From: JBBRCE01 sp038205115
GTDB taxonomy: Bacteria; Planctomycetota; Planctomycetia; Pirellulales; JBBRCE01
NCBI GenBank assembly: GCA_038205115.1
Contig: JBBRCE010000065.1
Location: forward strand, 1 to 26,949
Length of the DNA: 26,949 nt
Direction of reading: 5' to 3'
Made by a program: the position numbers and the translations under genes. The first letter of the stretch is position 1, and each line of letters opens with the position of its first letter. Under the pieces are notes generated by a model that did not search any database, was not told the DNA's origin, and saw only the letters and a program-made list of their open reading frames with translations. This document shows positions 1 through 7,976 of this stretch, in pieces.

Positions 1-1376
1 TGGCGCACGCGAGAACGCTGGAAAAATACCCGGACTGGTTGGATCACGAGTGGGTGATCGAGGAACCCGGCTGGCGGCAAGTCCATTTCAAATCCCCACA
101 ACGGCATCAAGCCGAGGAACATTGCGATTCTCTGGTGCGCGTAATAGCCGACAGCGGCGAGATTGTGCTGAGGGAGTCGCTGACAATCAAGCCCGGCAAA
201 GAATGCAAGCAATTATTGCTTCTGATCCGGAATATTCCGGAATTCGACAAAGCGGCGCTAGATGCGATTATCCACGGGATAGAAAACGGGAATGAACCGT
301 CGATCGGTCGCGCCGATCTTAAACTCGGATTCGAGGAAATTGCCGGTCATATCGTGAGAATGGATGAGCGAATGCTGTCGCTCCTCAATGCCGAGGATGG
401 CCGGACGCAATTGACTGAAGCCGATAAGGAATTATTTGATGCGGCTGATTCCCTCGACAAGTGCCGTATGGAAACCGCATTGGCCCGCGGCGCAAACGTC
501 AACGCGGTTGATGACGGCGGCGAAAGCATCCTGACCCGTGCTGTTGGGGCGTATTTGTGGGCGCACCTGATCATGGATGATAATTATGAGAGTCTGCGGG
601 CTAAAACCCCCGACTACCCATCCGAGCGGCGCCTGGCCGTAATCGACTGGCTTCTTGAGCGCGGCGCGGACATCAACCTATTTGGTTTCGAGGGCCTTTC
701 GCCCCTCTCGGCCGCCGTGCTGAGGCACGAGCCGGAACTTGTCTGCTATCTTTTGAGCCGGGGCGCTGATCCTGCCAGCGATCAATTCCCCGAAGATCAC
801 TTCATCGCAGAACCGACCGCCTGCTATTTCGCTAGTGGTGATCTTAACTGCGTCGACAAGGGAAGCGCGGAGTATGTCGATTTATGGGAGATCAATGCCC
901 GACTCGACATCGGGATCTTCGACACGCAATTATCAAAAGGCCGGTCACTTCACGACCTTTTTGTGCATCCACACTCGACGCGACTTTGGGTGGGCAAAGT
1001 CGATGCCGCCTACTTGTTCGCCCTAATGTGGAACCGCTCCGATACCGATGTTCTCGAGCCGTTTCTCTCCGAAGGCATCGTCTACAAATCGCAGGATGTA
1101 TCGAAACCGTTGATGGGCAAGCCAGCGGTCATGAAATATCTGAAGGGGAAAATGAGAACGCTCCGCCGTGGCGAAGCAGAAACGAAAGTGTTTGCAGAGT
1201 TGGGCATCAACGAGCAAGGCCCGTGTGTCATCTCCGCCCAAGGTCATCCAGAGAAGTTGGCCAAGGCGGTCCTTATCCAAATCCGAGTTCAGGATGGCCA
1301 CATCGCTCGCGTAAATGTATTCGGCGTTGCCCGAATGCCGCTTAATGCGAGGGCGTTGGGCATCATTCCCCGATAG
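1..1376 (+). CDS. ankyrin-repeat protein with C-terminal NTF2/SnoaL-like domain (5' partial)
   Basis: The frame is open from the window edge (first full codon at base 3), so the gene probably begins upstream; the TTG at 39 is only the first possible start inside the window. Numbering from that TTG, residues 1-130 have no recognised fold. Ankyrin-type helices with the typical 'RGA-N/D' turns lie at about 137-170 (ALARGANVNAVDDGG) and 198-250 (LLERGADINLFG, LLSRGADPASD). Residues 325-430 resemble a short NTF2/SnoaL-like alpha+beta domain (FALMWNRSD, GKPAVMKYL). Ankyrin repeats mediate protein-protein contacts. No signal peptide or catalytic motif is visible in the part present, so a cytosolic binding role is inference. 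It could be an immunity-type protein, given the polymorphic-toxin debris at the other end of the window, but nothing in the sequence proves that. The stop is TAG at 1374-1376. Confidence 0.7.
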   Translation, partial: AHARTLEKYPDWLDHEWVIEEPGWRQVHFKSPQRHQAEEHCDSLVRVIADSGEIVLRESLTIKPGKECKQLLLLIRNIPEFDKAALDAIIHGIENGNEPSIGRADLKLGFEEIAGHIVRMDERMLSLLNAEDGRTQLTEADKELFDAADSLDKCRMETALARGANVNAVDDGGESILTRAVGAYLWAHLIMDDNYESLRAKTPDYPSERRLAVIDWLLERGADINLFGFEGLSPLSAAVLRHEPELVCYLLSRGADPASDQFPEDHFIAEPTACYFASGDLNCVDKGSAEYVDLWEINARLDIGIFDTQLSKGRSLHDLFVHPHSTRLWVGKVDAAYLFALMWNRSDTDVLEPFLSEGIVYKSQDVSKPLMGKPAVMKYLKGKMRTLRRGEAETKVFAELGINEQGPCVISAQGHPEKLAKAVLIQIRVQDGHIARVNVFGVARMPLNARALGIIPR

Positions 1377-1694
1377 GACGAGAAACCAAATTCGCCCCAA
1401 GCGGGTTGGGGCCCTCCAAGCTTCATGGCGAACTTGACCAACCGGTGTTTATCCTTGGCCGTGACCGTCATCCCGCCCTGTGAAAAAATAAAATCGCACG
1501 CAGAAACGAGAAAGGTGGCTGCCGGTTCTTTCTTACCGGCCCAAAATTAAAGCGTGATGAATCGAGCACTCGACGCGGTCAAAAACGGAAAAGAACGACT
1601 GACAAGCGAGGGCGCAGCGAAAATGGAGACAAGATTATTAAGCGATTCAATTGAACCGAATGCATCAGGCAGCTTTGCGATAATAATGCTTCAA
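1377..1694. other. intergenic stretch with no convincing gene
   Basis: No convincing gene is seen. A short minus-strand open frame (1289-1471) begins MTVTAKDKHRLVKF and reads like protein for about 30 residues before running antisense into the ankyrin gene, so it may be a decayed gene end. A small stem-loop (GCCGGT at 1521-1526, ACCGGC at 1535-1540, 8-nt loop) lies downstream of the ankyrin gene but has no T-tract. The stretch ends where homology to the right-end IS copy begins. Confidence 0.4.
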
Positions 1695-1813
1695 TATCGT
1701 AAACACGTTCGCGGCGTAAAACGCAAACCGTCACCGCGCAGCGGCAGTTCACCGCATGTCAGCACCGCCCGCCTGCTGGCCCGCCCCGACAAATGACAGC
1801 TTGAAAGGGATGG
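1695..1813 (+). mobile_element. 119-bp remnant of an IS4-like element (transposase C-terminus plus IS end)
   Basis: This segment matches 26713-26831 in inverted orientation over 119 bp with three mismatches by eye. In plus frame it encodes the last 33 or so residues of a DDE transposase (YRKHVRGVKRKP ... HVSTARLLARPDK), stop TGA at 1794-1796, followed by the IS end GACAGCTTGAAAGGGATGG. The basic RKHxRGxKRKP plus PHVSTARLL tail is typical of IS4-type transposases of planctomycetes (family knowledge, from memory). Left of 1695 the homology stops abruptly. Right of 1813 the IS66 tnpB sequence begins, so the IS end sits at the break in tnpB. An open frame continues upstream to 1554 but is not transposase-like. 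Confidence 0.75.
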
Positions 1814-2036
1814 TTCCGCTTTCCAATCGCTTGTACCACAGCACCAGTCCATCGCGTTCCCAGAACAGGGCCTTGATGCGATCGCGGCGGCGATTGAGAA
1901 ACAAGAACAGATGCCCATCGAGCACATTGCGATCGAAGACCGACTGCACCAAACCGCACAGCCCATCGAAGCTCTTCCGCATGTCGGTCGGAGTGACGCA
2001 CAAATCGACGTGGGATTGGATCGGCAAGCTCAGCAT
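1749..2036 (-). pseudogene. tnpB: IS66 TnpB (Orf2), 3'-truncated
   Basis: The ATG at 2036 overlaps the tnpA stop (ATGCTGA), the usual translational coupling in IS66. The product begins MLSLPIQSHVDLCVTPTDMR and contains the conserved blocks DMRKSFDGLCGLV, HLFLFLNRRRDRIK and ALFWERDGLVLWYKRLESGT. TnpB is an accessory protein needed for transposition of multi-ORF IS66 elements, and family members are about 110-120 residues. Here the genuine sequence ends after LESGT at about 1814. The remaining 20 or so codons to the TGA at 1749 read antisense through the IS4-like end (KLSFVGAGQQAGG), so the C-terminus is foreign. Non-functional by inference. Confidence 0.85.
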
Positions 2037-2531
2037 GATCTGGCCTCCGTCGAGATTGTGCCGTACGCTCGGGCTGCCGATTCGATGGCCACCCGCAGCC
2101 ACTGGGTGTCGCCGCCTGGCAGGCACACGCGGGCGCCGTTGGGCAAATGAATTTCGATTGCCGCCACCGCTGCCATCGCCGCCGCCGGCCTGACTTGCAC
2201 CGGCACGAACGGCAGGCTGGGGACGAAAGCTTTTTTGATCGCTGGCGTCGCTCTCACCGGGACGCGGGCCGGATTCAACTTGCAATCCGCCTGCTTCGCC
2301 GCCAGTTGCTTCCGCCAATGGTAGAACGAGGCGACCGAAATCCGTACGTCGTCGCAGAACTTCGTCACCGTCAAGCCGCTCGTCTGGAAACGCCGCAGCC
2401 GCTCCCGCCACAACCGCCAATTTTCGTGATCCACCATCCGCGCCATCGCAGGCTCCTTTGCCAAGGGACAACATCAAAACGTCCTTGGCAATCGACTCCA
2501 CCCGTCAAGAATGGCTCTGGTGGGCGCTTAT
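1814..2531 (-). mobile_element. truncated IS66-family element (tnpA plus partial tnpB)
   Basis: This fragment carries intact tnpA, the first part of tnpB, and a probable outer terminus near 2531 reading ATAAGCGCCCACC on the minus strand, close to the GTAAGCG-type ends known for IS66. The tnpC gene and the opposite terminus are missing: the element stops at 1813/1814, where an IS4-like end begins. A tnpC-like zinc-domain fragment (13302-13733) and a tnpC N-terminal remnant (25017-25145) lie elsewhere in the window, but there is no evidence that they come from this copy. Confidence 0.7.
2030..2446 (-). CDS. tnpA: IS66 TnpA (Orf1), HTH protein
   Basis: IS66-type Orf1 of 138 aa. The ATG at 2446 is chosen because AGGAG lies 6 nt upstream; a TTG at 2464 would add 6 residues but lacks such a site. 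The N-terminal half is a helix-turn-helix of transposase-8 type (WRERLRRFQTSGLTVTKFCD, then ISVASFYHWRKQL), expected to bind the element's ends. The C-terminal half has the IEIHLPNGARVCLPGG strand pair typical of the family. The frame is intact and the stop overlaps tnpB by 7 nt. With tnpB broken and tnpC absent it can no longer support transposition alone (inference). Confidence 0.85.
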   Translation of the reverse strand: MARMVDHENWRLWRERLRRFQTSGLTVTKFCDDVRISVASFYHWRKQLAAKQADCKLNPARVPVRATPAIKKAFVPSLPFVPVQVRPAAAMAAVAAIEIHLPNGARVCLPGGDTQWLRVAIESAARAYGTISTEARSC

Positions 2532-2639
2532 GTAACGACGCAGGCTGCATCGGCAACGACGTGGAGCAGATCGATTTCACATGGCAATTTGGCATGCAAC
2601 TGCCACGGCTAGGATCGGCTTCTGCAAACTGCTAATCTA

Positions 2640-2654
2640 AAAGCGTTACGCTTT
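2640..2654. promoter_or_regulatory. perfect palindrome upstream of the dinG-like gene
   Basis: AAAGCG-TTA-CGCTTT is a perfect 6-bp inverted repeat centred 52 bp before the helicase ATG. A possible weak promoter (TTGGCA at 2589-2594, 15 bp, TAGGAT at 2610-2615) lies just upstream, so the palindrome would fall in the early transcribed leader. It could be an operator or a small hairpin. It does not resemble a known LexA box. Confidence 0.25.
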
Positions 2655-2698
2655 CTCTCATTACTCTCGGCCGCGCCGATTCATCGCAGCGACTGTTC

Positions 2699-4699
2699 AT
2701 GCCTGTTCCCGCCGAAATTCTTGGACCGGACGGCCGAATTGCCGCAAGATTGCCGCACTACGAGCAGCGTCCGGAGCAGTTGCAGATGGCCGATGCCGTG
2801 GCGTCGGCCATCGCCGGCAAACATCATTTGCTGGTGGAAGCCGGCACAGGCGTCGGCAAGAGTTTTGCCTACCTGGTGCCCGCGATTCAGTTTGCCGCGC
2901 AGCCGCCGGACGATCCGCTGGACGAACGCCGCCGCCGCGTCATTGTCAGCACGCATACCATCAGTTTGCAAGAACAGTTGATGCAGAAAGATCTGCCGCT
3001 GCTGCGGAGTGTGATGCCGCAAGAGTTCACCGCCGTACTCGTTAAGGGGCGCAGCAATTATCTGAGTTTGCGGCGAATGCGGACGGCCATCGAGCGCGGT
3101 GCGAGTAACTTCCACACCGAAGACGAGTTTGCGCAGGCACGTAAGATCGTGGCCTGGTCGAAAGAAACGGGCGATGGTTCGCTCAGCGATTTGCCCTATC
3201 GACCGTTGCCGCAGGTTTGGGACGAAATGTCCAGCGATAGCGCCAACTGCATGGGACGGAACTGCCCCACCTACAAAGACTGCTTTTACTATCAGGCGCG
3301 GCGACGCGTGCAAAATGCGCAAATTCTGGTCGTCAATCATGCGCTGTTCTTCAGCGATTTGGCGCTGCGCCGCTCCGGCATCAGCATTCTGCCCGAGTAC
3401 GACACCGTCATCTTCGACGAAGCGCACACCATCGAAGGCGTCGCCGGCGATCACCTGGGCATTGGCGTCACGTCCGCGCAAATCGATTACACGCTGAATA
3501 AGTTGTATAACGACCGGACCAATCGTGGCTTGCTGGTTCACTATCATTTGACCGAAGCGCAAAAGGCCGTCGAGAGTTGCCGTGTGCTGGCCGACGAATT
3601 TTTTCAGGAGATTTACTCCTGGCATGTCGGTCGCAAAACCAGCAATGGCCGCGTGCCTGAGCCGCAGAATTTCAACAATCGCATCACGCCGGCACTCAAT
3701 CATTTGGCCGGGCTGCTCAAACGCAATGGGCAAGATCTTTCGGACGATGCCCACAAACAGGACTTTGTGGCGGCCTCCGATCGGTTGTCGGCGCTCGGTG
3801 GCCAAATCGAAGCCTGGCGCACGCAGGCAATTGCCGATTCGGTTTACTGGATCGATGTGAGTTGGTCGCGACGGGGGCAAATGCGGATGTCGTTGGAAGC
3901 GGCGCCGCTCGATATTGGACCTGCGCTTCGCGAGCAACTGTTCAACAAAATTCCCACCGTGATCATGACAAGCGCCACGCTGGCGGTTGGCAGCAGCAGT
4001 TCGTTTCGCTTCATCCAATCGCGCGTCGGGCTATCGCAGGCAGAAACCCTGCGGCTGGGCAGTCCGTTCGATTACAAAAAGCAGGCCGAACTGATCCTGT
4101 TGGACGGCATGCCGGATCCGGCCGAAAAGCAAGCCTACGAGCGCGAATGCGTGGCCATGATCAAACGTTACGTGGCCCGCACGGATGGTCACGCATTCGT
4201 ACTGTTTACCAGTTACGAAATGCTCAAATCCGTGGCGGCCCGGCTGCTGCCCTGGTTGGCGGAAATGAATTTGGCGCTCTACTCGCAAGCGGATGGCCTG
4301 CCGCGCGGGCAAATGCTCGATGGCTTCAAGGCGAACCCGCGCGCGGTGCTGCTCGGCACCGACAGCTTCTGGCAAGGCGTGGATGTTCCGGGAGACGCCT
4401 TGCAAAACGTGATCATCACTAAGCTGCCGTTCAGCGTACCGGATCGGCCGCTGCTCGAGGCGCGGCTGGATGCCATTCGCGCGCAAGGCGGCAATCCGTT
4501 TGCCGATTATCAACTTCCCGAAGCAGTGCTCAAGCTCAAGCAAGGCTTCGGCCGCTTGATTCGCACCAAGCGCGATTCCGGTTTGGTTGTGATCCTCGAT
4601 CCGCGAGTTCGCAGCAAACCCTACGGGCGAACGTTCTTGGAATCGCTGCCAGACTGCCGCAGGACGATCGAGCGTGTTGCCGAAACGGCCCAGCGTTAA
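2699..4699 (+). CDS. dinG: DinG/XPD-type ATP-dependent DNA helicase
   Basis: Superfamily 2 helicase of 666 aa, expected to unwind DNA 5'-3' in repair or replication-conflict resolution (family knowledge). Visible motifs are Walker A GTGVGKS (49-55), motif Ia ISTHTISLQEQL, DEAH (240-243), MTSATL, and motif VI QGFGRLIRTKRD (615-626). The Fe-S region has Cys184, Cys189 and Cys195 (CMGRNCPTYKDC). The upstream first ligand expected in KGRSNYLCxRR is instead Ser123 (KGRSNYLSLRRM). The ATG at 2699 has no Shine-Dalgarno sequence, but the following residues match the family N-terminus (HYEQRPEQLQMADAV). No N-terminal exonuclease domain is present, so it is DinG/YoaA-like rather than the Firmicute exonuclease fusion. 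The gene stands alone; the next gene starts 182 bp downstream. Confidence 0.92.
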   Translation: MPVPAEILGPDGRIAARLPHYEQRPEQLQMADAVASAIAGKHHLLVEAGTGVGKSFAYLVPAIQFAAQPPDDPLDERRRRVIVSTHTISLQEQLMQKDLPLLRSVMPQEFTAVLVKGRSNYLSLRRMRTAIERGASNFHTEDEFAQARKIVAWSKETGDGSLSDLPYRPLPQVWDEMSSDSANCMGRNCPTYKDCFYYQARRRVQNAQILVVNHALFFSDLALRRSGISILPEYDTVIFDEAHTIEGVAGDHLGIGVTSAQIDYTLNKLYNDRTNRGLLVHYHLTEAQKAVESCRVLADEFFQEIYSWHVGRKTSNGRVPEPQNFNNRITPALNHLAGLLKRNGQDLSDDAHKQDFVAASDRLSALGGQIEAWRTQAIADSVYWIDVSWSRRGQMRMSLEAAPLDIGPALREQLFNKIPTVIMTSATLAVGSSSSFRFIQSRVGLSQAETLRLGSPFDYKKQAELILLDGMPDPAEKQAYERECVAMIKRYVARTDGHAFVLFTSYEMLKSVAARLLPWLAEMNLALYSQADGLPRGQMLDGFKANPRAVLLGTDSFWQGVDVPGDALQNVIITKLPFSVPDRPLLEARLDAIRAQGGNPFADYQLPEAVLKLKQGFGRLIRTKRDSGLVVILDPRVRSKPYGRTFLESLPDCRRTIERVAETAQR

Positions 4700-4738
4700 C
4701 GCGGGACGCAGTGTCCTGCTGGCTTGCCCTTACAGCAT

Positions 4739-4757
4739 TCTCGGACATTTTCCGAGA
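4739..4757 (+). terminator. stem-loop downstream of the helicase gene
   Basis: A perfect 7-bp stem (TCTCGGA/TCCGAGA) with a CATTT loop starts 40 bp after the helicase stop. No T-run follows, so it is only a candidate terminator or mRNA-end hairpin. Confidence 0.3.
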
Positions 4758-4881
4758 TCGCTGCTGAAATCGGCGGCGGCGATTTGCGATTTCTGCAATC
4801 GTTGTTTAAGCTATTCGCGTAGCCAGCAGGTTTGTCGTCGCCAGCGTTCATCGGGGCTCCTTTTTCAACGCGAGAATTACA

Positions 4882-5277
4882 ATGCCGATCGTAGAAGTCA
4901 ACTTCGATGATGATCCCGCCAACCAGAAGATGTACGACGCGTTCAAGAAAATGACGATGCGACAGTTCTGGAAAAAAATCAAAGGCGCGGTAAAGGCCAG
5001 TGGCGATGCTGAAGAAAAGGCGGACTTCATCAAGCTCTATAAATCGTTCGACATGGGGCTCGGCAAAATCCTCGACAAATTCGATAAAGCCTTCCCAGAA
5101 GAGGCCAAGATGAAGAAGCACGTCTCCGAGCTGGAGGCAATTTACAAAAACTACGAAAAAAAAGTCGATGATTCCGAGGTCAACCAAAATGCCCGCATGG
5201 GGTTAAGTGGCGCCATCGAAAAGCTGCAGGTCGAAACCAAACGCCGCATGGCCTGGGTCAAAAAGGCCGTGAAATAG
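4882..5277 (+). CDS. small helical protein of unknown function
   Basis: A 131-aa product I do not recognise. It is highly charged and lysine-rich, predicted almost entirely alpha-helical, with heptad-like stretches (about 70-115: KILDKFDKAFPEEAKMKKHV, LEAIYKNYEKKVDD) suggesting a coiled coil or helical bundle. There is no signal peptide, membrane segment, Cys pair or catalytic motif, so it is probably cytosolic. The acidic opening (VEVNFDDDP) is followed by a basic C-terminus (KRRMAWVKKAVK). The start at 4882 is the first ATG after the long leader; no clear Shine-Dalgarno sequence is seen (GAGAATTACA precedes it). It follows the helicase on the same strand but at 182 bp and after a stem-loop, so co-transcription is doubtful. 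It ends in a convergent intergenic region with a strong hairpin. The coding pattern looks real. Confidence 0.7.
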   Translation: MPIVEVNFDDDPANQKMYDAFKKMTMRQFWKKIKGAVKASGDAEEKADFIKLYKSFDMGLGKILDKFDKAFPEEAKMKKHVSELEAIYKNYEKKVDDSEVNQNARMGLSGAIEKLQVETKRRMAWVKKAVK

Positions 5278-5328
5278 TTGGCCGGTGTTCGAAGTGTTTT
5301 CCGTGCCTGAACGTTACGCCCTACCGCT

Positions 5329-5364
5329 CCTCGGGCGATACCGCTGTTTACGTATCGCTCGAGG
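5329..5364. terminator. 13-bp stem-loop between convergent genes
   Basis: CCTCGGGCGATAC (5329-5341) pairs with GTATCGCTCGAGG (5352-5364): 12 Watson-Crick pairs plus one G-T wobble, with a 10-nt loop. It lies between two convergent genes (stops at 5277 plus and 5378 minus), as expected for a shared bidirectional transcription end. It lacks a T-tract, so intrinsic termination is not certain. Confidence 0.5.
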
Positions 5365-5377
5365 CGGGATGCGGCGA

Positions 5378-7381
5378 CTACTTTTTGAGCACTTCGGCCA
5401 CATTCCAAACGTCGATCGCGCCGTCTTGACCAGCGGATAAAAGCTGTTTGCCATCCGGCGAGAATCGCACGGCCAGCAAGTCCAGACAGCCGCCTTCAAG
5501 CGTGCGGAGTTCTTTGCCACTGACGGCGTCGAAGATCCGTGCGCGGCAGTCGCGGCTGGCCGCGGCGATCAACTTGCCGTCGGGCGACCAATCGATATGC
5601 ATCGGAAAATCGACGGCCACCGTCGTCGTTTTGCTCCACGTCGCAACGTCAAAGATTTCAATGTGGTCGTTGGTCGTGCATGCGAGTTGCTTGGCGGTTG
5701 GACAATATCGCACCGTTGGGTTTTCCGCGTCGTCGGTCTCAATAGCCTTGGTCATTGTGCCGGCATTGGCGTCCCAGATCCGCAATTGTTTGTCCTGGCA
5801 GATGGTCGCCAAACGGTTGTCGTCGATGAAGCAAACGCCCCAGATACCTTGTGGGTGATTCAGTAACAGCGTGGCCGCGTCGTCAGCAGTCTTCCAGACG
5901 CGTACGGCCAAATCGGCTCCGCAAGTTGCCAGAAGATCGCCACTGGGCGAAAACTTCGCGTCACGAATTTCTTGTTTATGCCCGGGCAATTCACGTACGC
6001 TTTTGTCGGGCAACCGCAGGTAAAGCAGTGATGTCTTCTGAGTAAAATCTTTGCCTCCGAAGACCGCCATTTGGCCATTCGGAGAAAAACAGCCAACCAG
6101 CATTTGGGCCGTGTTCGGGACGTTTGCGAATCCGCGCAGACTCAGGTTGGCAGCGTCGTAAATCCGCACGCTCTGCTCGTAAAAATCGCCGCAGACCAAT
6201 AGCTTGCTTCCATCGGGCGAATACGCCAAATCCGAAACCGTCCGCGTGAGCACAATGCGCCGCGCGGGGTGGTCTGGCGGCAACGGTCCAGAGTAAACGC
6301 GCTGGTAAAAGTCCTCATTGCCCTTGGGCCAGGCGTGATTCAGCCGAACTTTGCCCATCAATGGCCAGCACTGGTGCGCGTAGGCGTAGTCAGAATTTTC
6401 GCAGGCGAATCGCGTCGCAAAGTTGGCGTACCAGTTTGGGTTCGGCATCCGCTTACGCAGCGCATCGAAGCCCAGCTTAAGTTTCTGATAATCGAACTTC
6501 GTGTGCAAAAAGAACGTGCCGGCTTCGAATGAGTACGTCTCGGCGGCGATCACAAAATATTTATCCGGGCCGAATTTCTCCGCACAGCGGTCGGCGAAGG
6601 CTTCCAAATCGCCCGGATTTCCATGCCAGCGGGGCAAAAGATACTGCGCCACGGTGGCATACAGTCGTTCGTAATTTGGATCGATGGCCGTGCCTCGGTC
6701 GAACAGGGACATCATCGTGGCGAGGTCTGCGCCGGAGCCAACTCCCTGATTCAGCACAATCGCATAAATTTCCGGGTCGTGTGGCTTTTGATCCAATATT
6801 TCCTCGATCAGCTTGCCGGTATATTCCAGACGCTGATGAAACTGTTCGAAGTTCTTATCAGAAACCGTTGAGGCGAAACCCGATCCTCGCACCGACCAGG
6901 CCCAGGCAACATAAGCGCCGGCCAAAACGATTCTTGGACTGATCGATTTCGGAAATGCATCGCGCCACTTATCGACGCGAGAAAAATACGCGTCCCACTC
7001 GGCAGGCGACTTGCAATGAGGCGACATGATCGTGTAGCAACTGCGCAGCACGGACAGAGCGTAGTCGTTGTAAGGCAGCTCTTTGCGTAGTTCGGTGAGC
7101 TTGTCTTCAATGTGCTGAAAATCGTCTGCTTGCCACCAATTTTTGAATTCGCTCGCCTCCGCGAACCGCAGTTTGAAGCTAGGCCGCTCTTCAAGGTTCT
7201 CGCTGACCTCGGCATTGGCCGCACTTTGCGGCGGGCGATCCGATTTGGTGGGCGCGATCGCGGCATCTTCTTTTTTAGCACAACCCGAAAGTAAGATGCT
7301 CGTTGCCAATGACAGAGTCAGTAGCATAATTGACCGAGCGAGTAAGCTCGGCGCCGAAATCCGTTCGAGTCGATTGGCCAC
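5378..7381 (-). CDS. lipoprotein with DUF4034-like helical domain and WD40 beta-propeller
   Basis: A GTG at 7381 is chosen because GGAG lies 8 nt upstream and the product then starts with a basic n-region, a hydrophobic stretch and the lipobox LLSG-Cys34. An ATG at 7327 would leave the n-region without basic residues. The frame stays open to 7522, but that extension has no signal-like structure and would overlap the opposite gene. Product 667 aa. Residues about 90-330 resemble DUF4034 (FPKSISPRIVLAGAYVAWAW, IDPNYERLYATVAQYLLPRW). From about 370 to the end are WD40 repeats with recurring 'FSPDG/W' blades (LAYSPDGSKLLVCG, FSPSGDLLATCGADLAVRVW, FSPDGKQLLSAGQDGAIDVW). Such proteins are scaffolds anchored to a membrane; here it is lipid-anchored and exported by inference. 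No enzymatic motif is seen. It is divergent from the phosphatase gene. Confidence 0.85.
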   Translation of the reverse strand: MANRLERISAPSLLARSIMLLTLSLATSILLSGCAKKEDAAIAPTKSDRPPQSAANAEVSENLEERPSFKLRFAEASEFKNWWQADDFQHIEDKLTELRKELPYNDYALSVLRSCYTIMSPHCKSPAEWDAYFSRVDKWRDAFPKSISPRIVLAGAYVAWAWSVRGSGFASTVSDKNFEQFHQRLEYTGKLIEEILDQKPHDPEIYAIVLNQGVGSGADLATMMSLFDRGTAIDPNYERLYATVAQYLLPRWHGNPGDLEAFADRCAEKFGPDKYFVIAAETYSFEAGTFFLHTKFDYQKLKLGFDALRKRMPNPNWYANFATRFACENSDYAYAHQCWPLMGKVRLNHAWPKGNEDFYQRVYSGPLPPDHPARRIVLTRTVSDLAYSPDGSKLLVCGDFYEQSVRIYDAANLSLRGFANVPNTAQMLVGCFSPNGQMAVFGGKDFTQKTSLLYLRLPDKSVRELPGHKQEIRDAKFSPSGDLLATCGADLAVRVWKTADDAATLLLNHPQGIWGVCFIDDNRLATICQDKQLRIWDANAGTMTKAIETDDAENPTVRYCPTAKQLACTTNDHIEIFDVATWSKTTTVAVDFPMHIDWSPDGKLIAAASRDCRARIFDAVSGKELRTLEGGCLDLLAVRFSPDGKQLLSAGQDGAIDVWNVAEVLKK

Positions 7382-7444
7382 TTGCACAACTCCAAAAGTC
7401 AACAATTCACGCAACTTGCAAACCACCCAAGTGGGCGACCGCAC

Positions 7445-7478
7445 AGTATAGTGTCTCCCGCTGCGACAAACAAATTTC
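7445..7478 (-). promoter_or_regulatory. possible promoter for the WD40 lipoprotein gene
   Basis: On the minus strand a TTGTTT box is followed after about 17 bp by TATACT (plus-strand complement at 7445-7450), giving a leader of about 55-60 nt to the GTG at 7381. The -10 is good and the -35 matches only TTG, so this is a tentative call. It lies in the divergent region with the phosphatase gene. Confidence 0.3.
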
Positions 7479-7483
7479 TCGCA

Positions 7484-7951
7484 ATGCGAAATATTATGCC
7501 TGATTGGGTTTGGATTGGCCACGCTGGCGACCTGCGGGATGTGCAGGCCACGTTGGCCGTTGGCGTGCGCGCGGTTGTCGATTTAGCCGATAGCGAGCCA
7601 GCCATCCGGTATCCTCGCGACGTCATTTATTGCCGGTTGCCGCTGATCGACGGCGCCGGAAACGCTGCCGTGACGATCCAAATCGCGGCGCAGGCGACCG
7701 CGCTGCTGATTCGTGCCAAGCTGCGGGTAATGGTCGCCTGCAGTGCCGGCCTGAGCAGGTCGGTGGCAATCGTCGCGGCCGCGTATGCCCAGGTAGACGG
7801 TCGATCGCCGGACGATGTTCTACGACAAATCGCCAGCAGCGGTCCAAGCGATCTGTCGCCGGCACTCTGGTCGGAGATCAAACGCGCGGATTTTTCAGAC
7901 GATACGCCGATTGTCGCGAATCGATTGCCGCCGAGGCCTGCTGCCGATTGA
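7484..7951 (+). CDS. dual-specificity/tyrosine phosphatase-like protein
   Basis: A small cysteine-dependent phosphatase (155 aa from ATG 7484; ATG 7496, MPDWVWIGHAGDLR, is equally possible). Neither start has a clear Shine-Dalgarno sequence, and the open frame extends to 7382 with non-conserved sequence. The P-loop CxxxxxR is present as C-SAGLS-R (VACSAGLSRSVAIVAAAY, catalytic Cys at residue 86). The general-acid Asp is likely in LPLIDGAGN about 30 residues earlier, as in DUSP enzymes. The N-terminal IGHAGDLRD..AVVDLADSEP follows the 'I.G...A.D...L...G...V..L' pattern of DUSP folds. The substrate is unknown (phosphoprotein, RNA cap-like or small phosphoester). It is convergent with the ABC ATPase gene, with 25 bp between the stops. 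Confidence 0.8.
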   Translation: MRNIMPDWVWIGHAGDLRDVQATLAVGVRAVVDLADSEPAIRYPRDVIYCRLPLIDGAGNAAVTIQIAAQATALLIRAKLRVMVACSAGLSRSVAIVAAAYAQVDGRSPDDVLRQIASSGPSDLSPALWSEIKRADFSDDTPIVANRLPPRPAAD

Positions 7952-7976
7952 TTGCTTCTGTTCGGCCGTTGCGGCA

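Noticed and set aside
1749..2501. A 250-codon minus frame covering both IS66 genes
   Set aside because: Its first 150 codons are out of frame with tnpA. Only the part from 2036 is genuine tnpB.
2640..2654. A LexA/SOS box before the dinG-like gene
   Set aside because: The palindrome AAAGCGTTACGCTTT does not match known LexA box patterns. Regulation by DNA damage cannot be claimed from it.
2681..4018. A 445-codon minus-strand open frame antisense to the helicase gene
   Set aside because: It is a shadow of the GC-biased helicase coding strand, with His/Arg/Ala-rich low-likelihood composition and no family resemblance. The plus frame has all helicase motifs.
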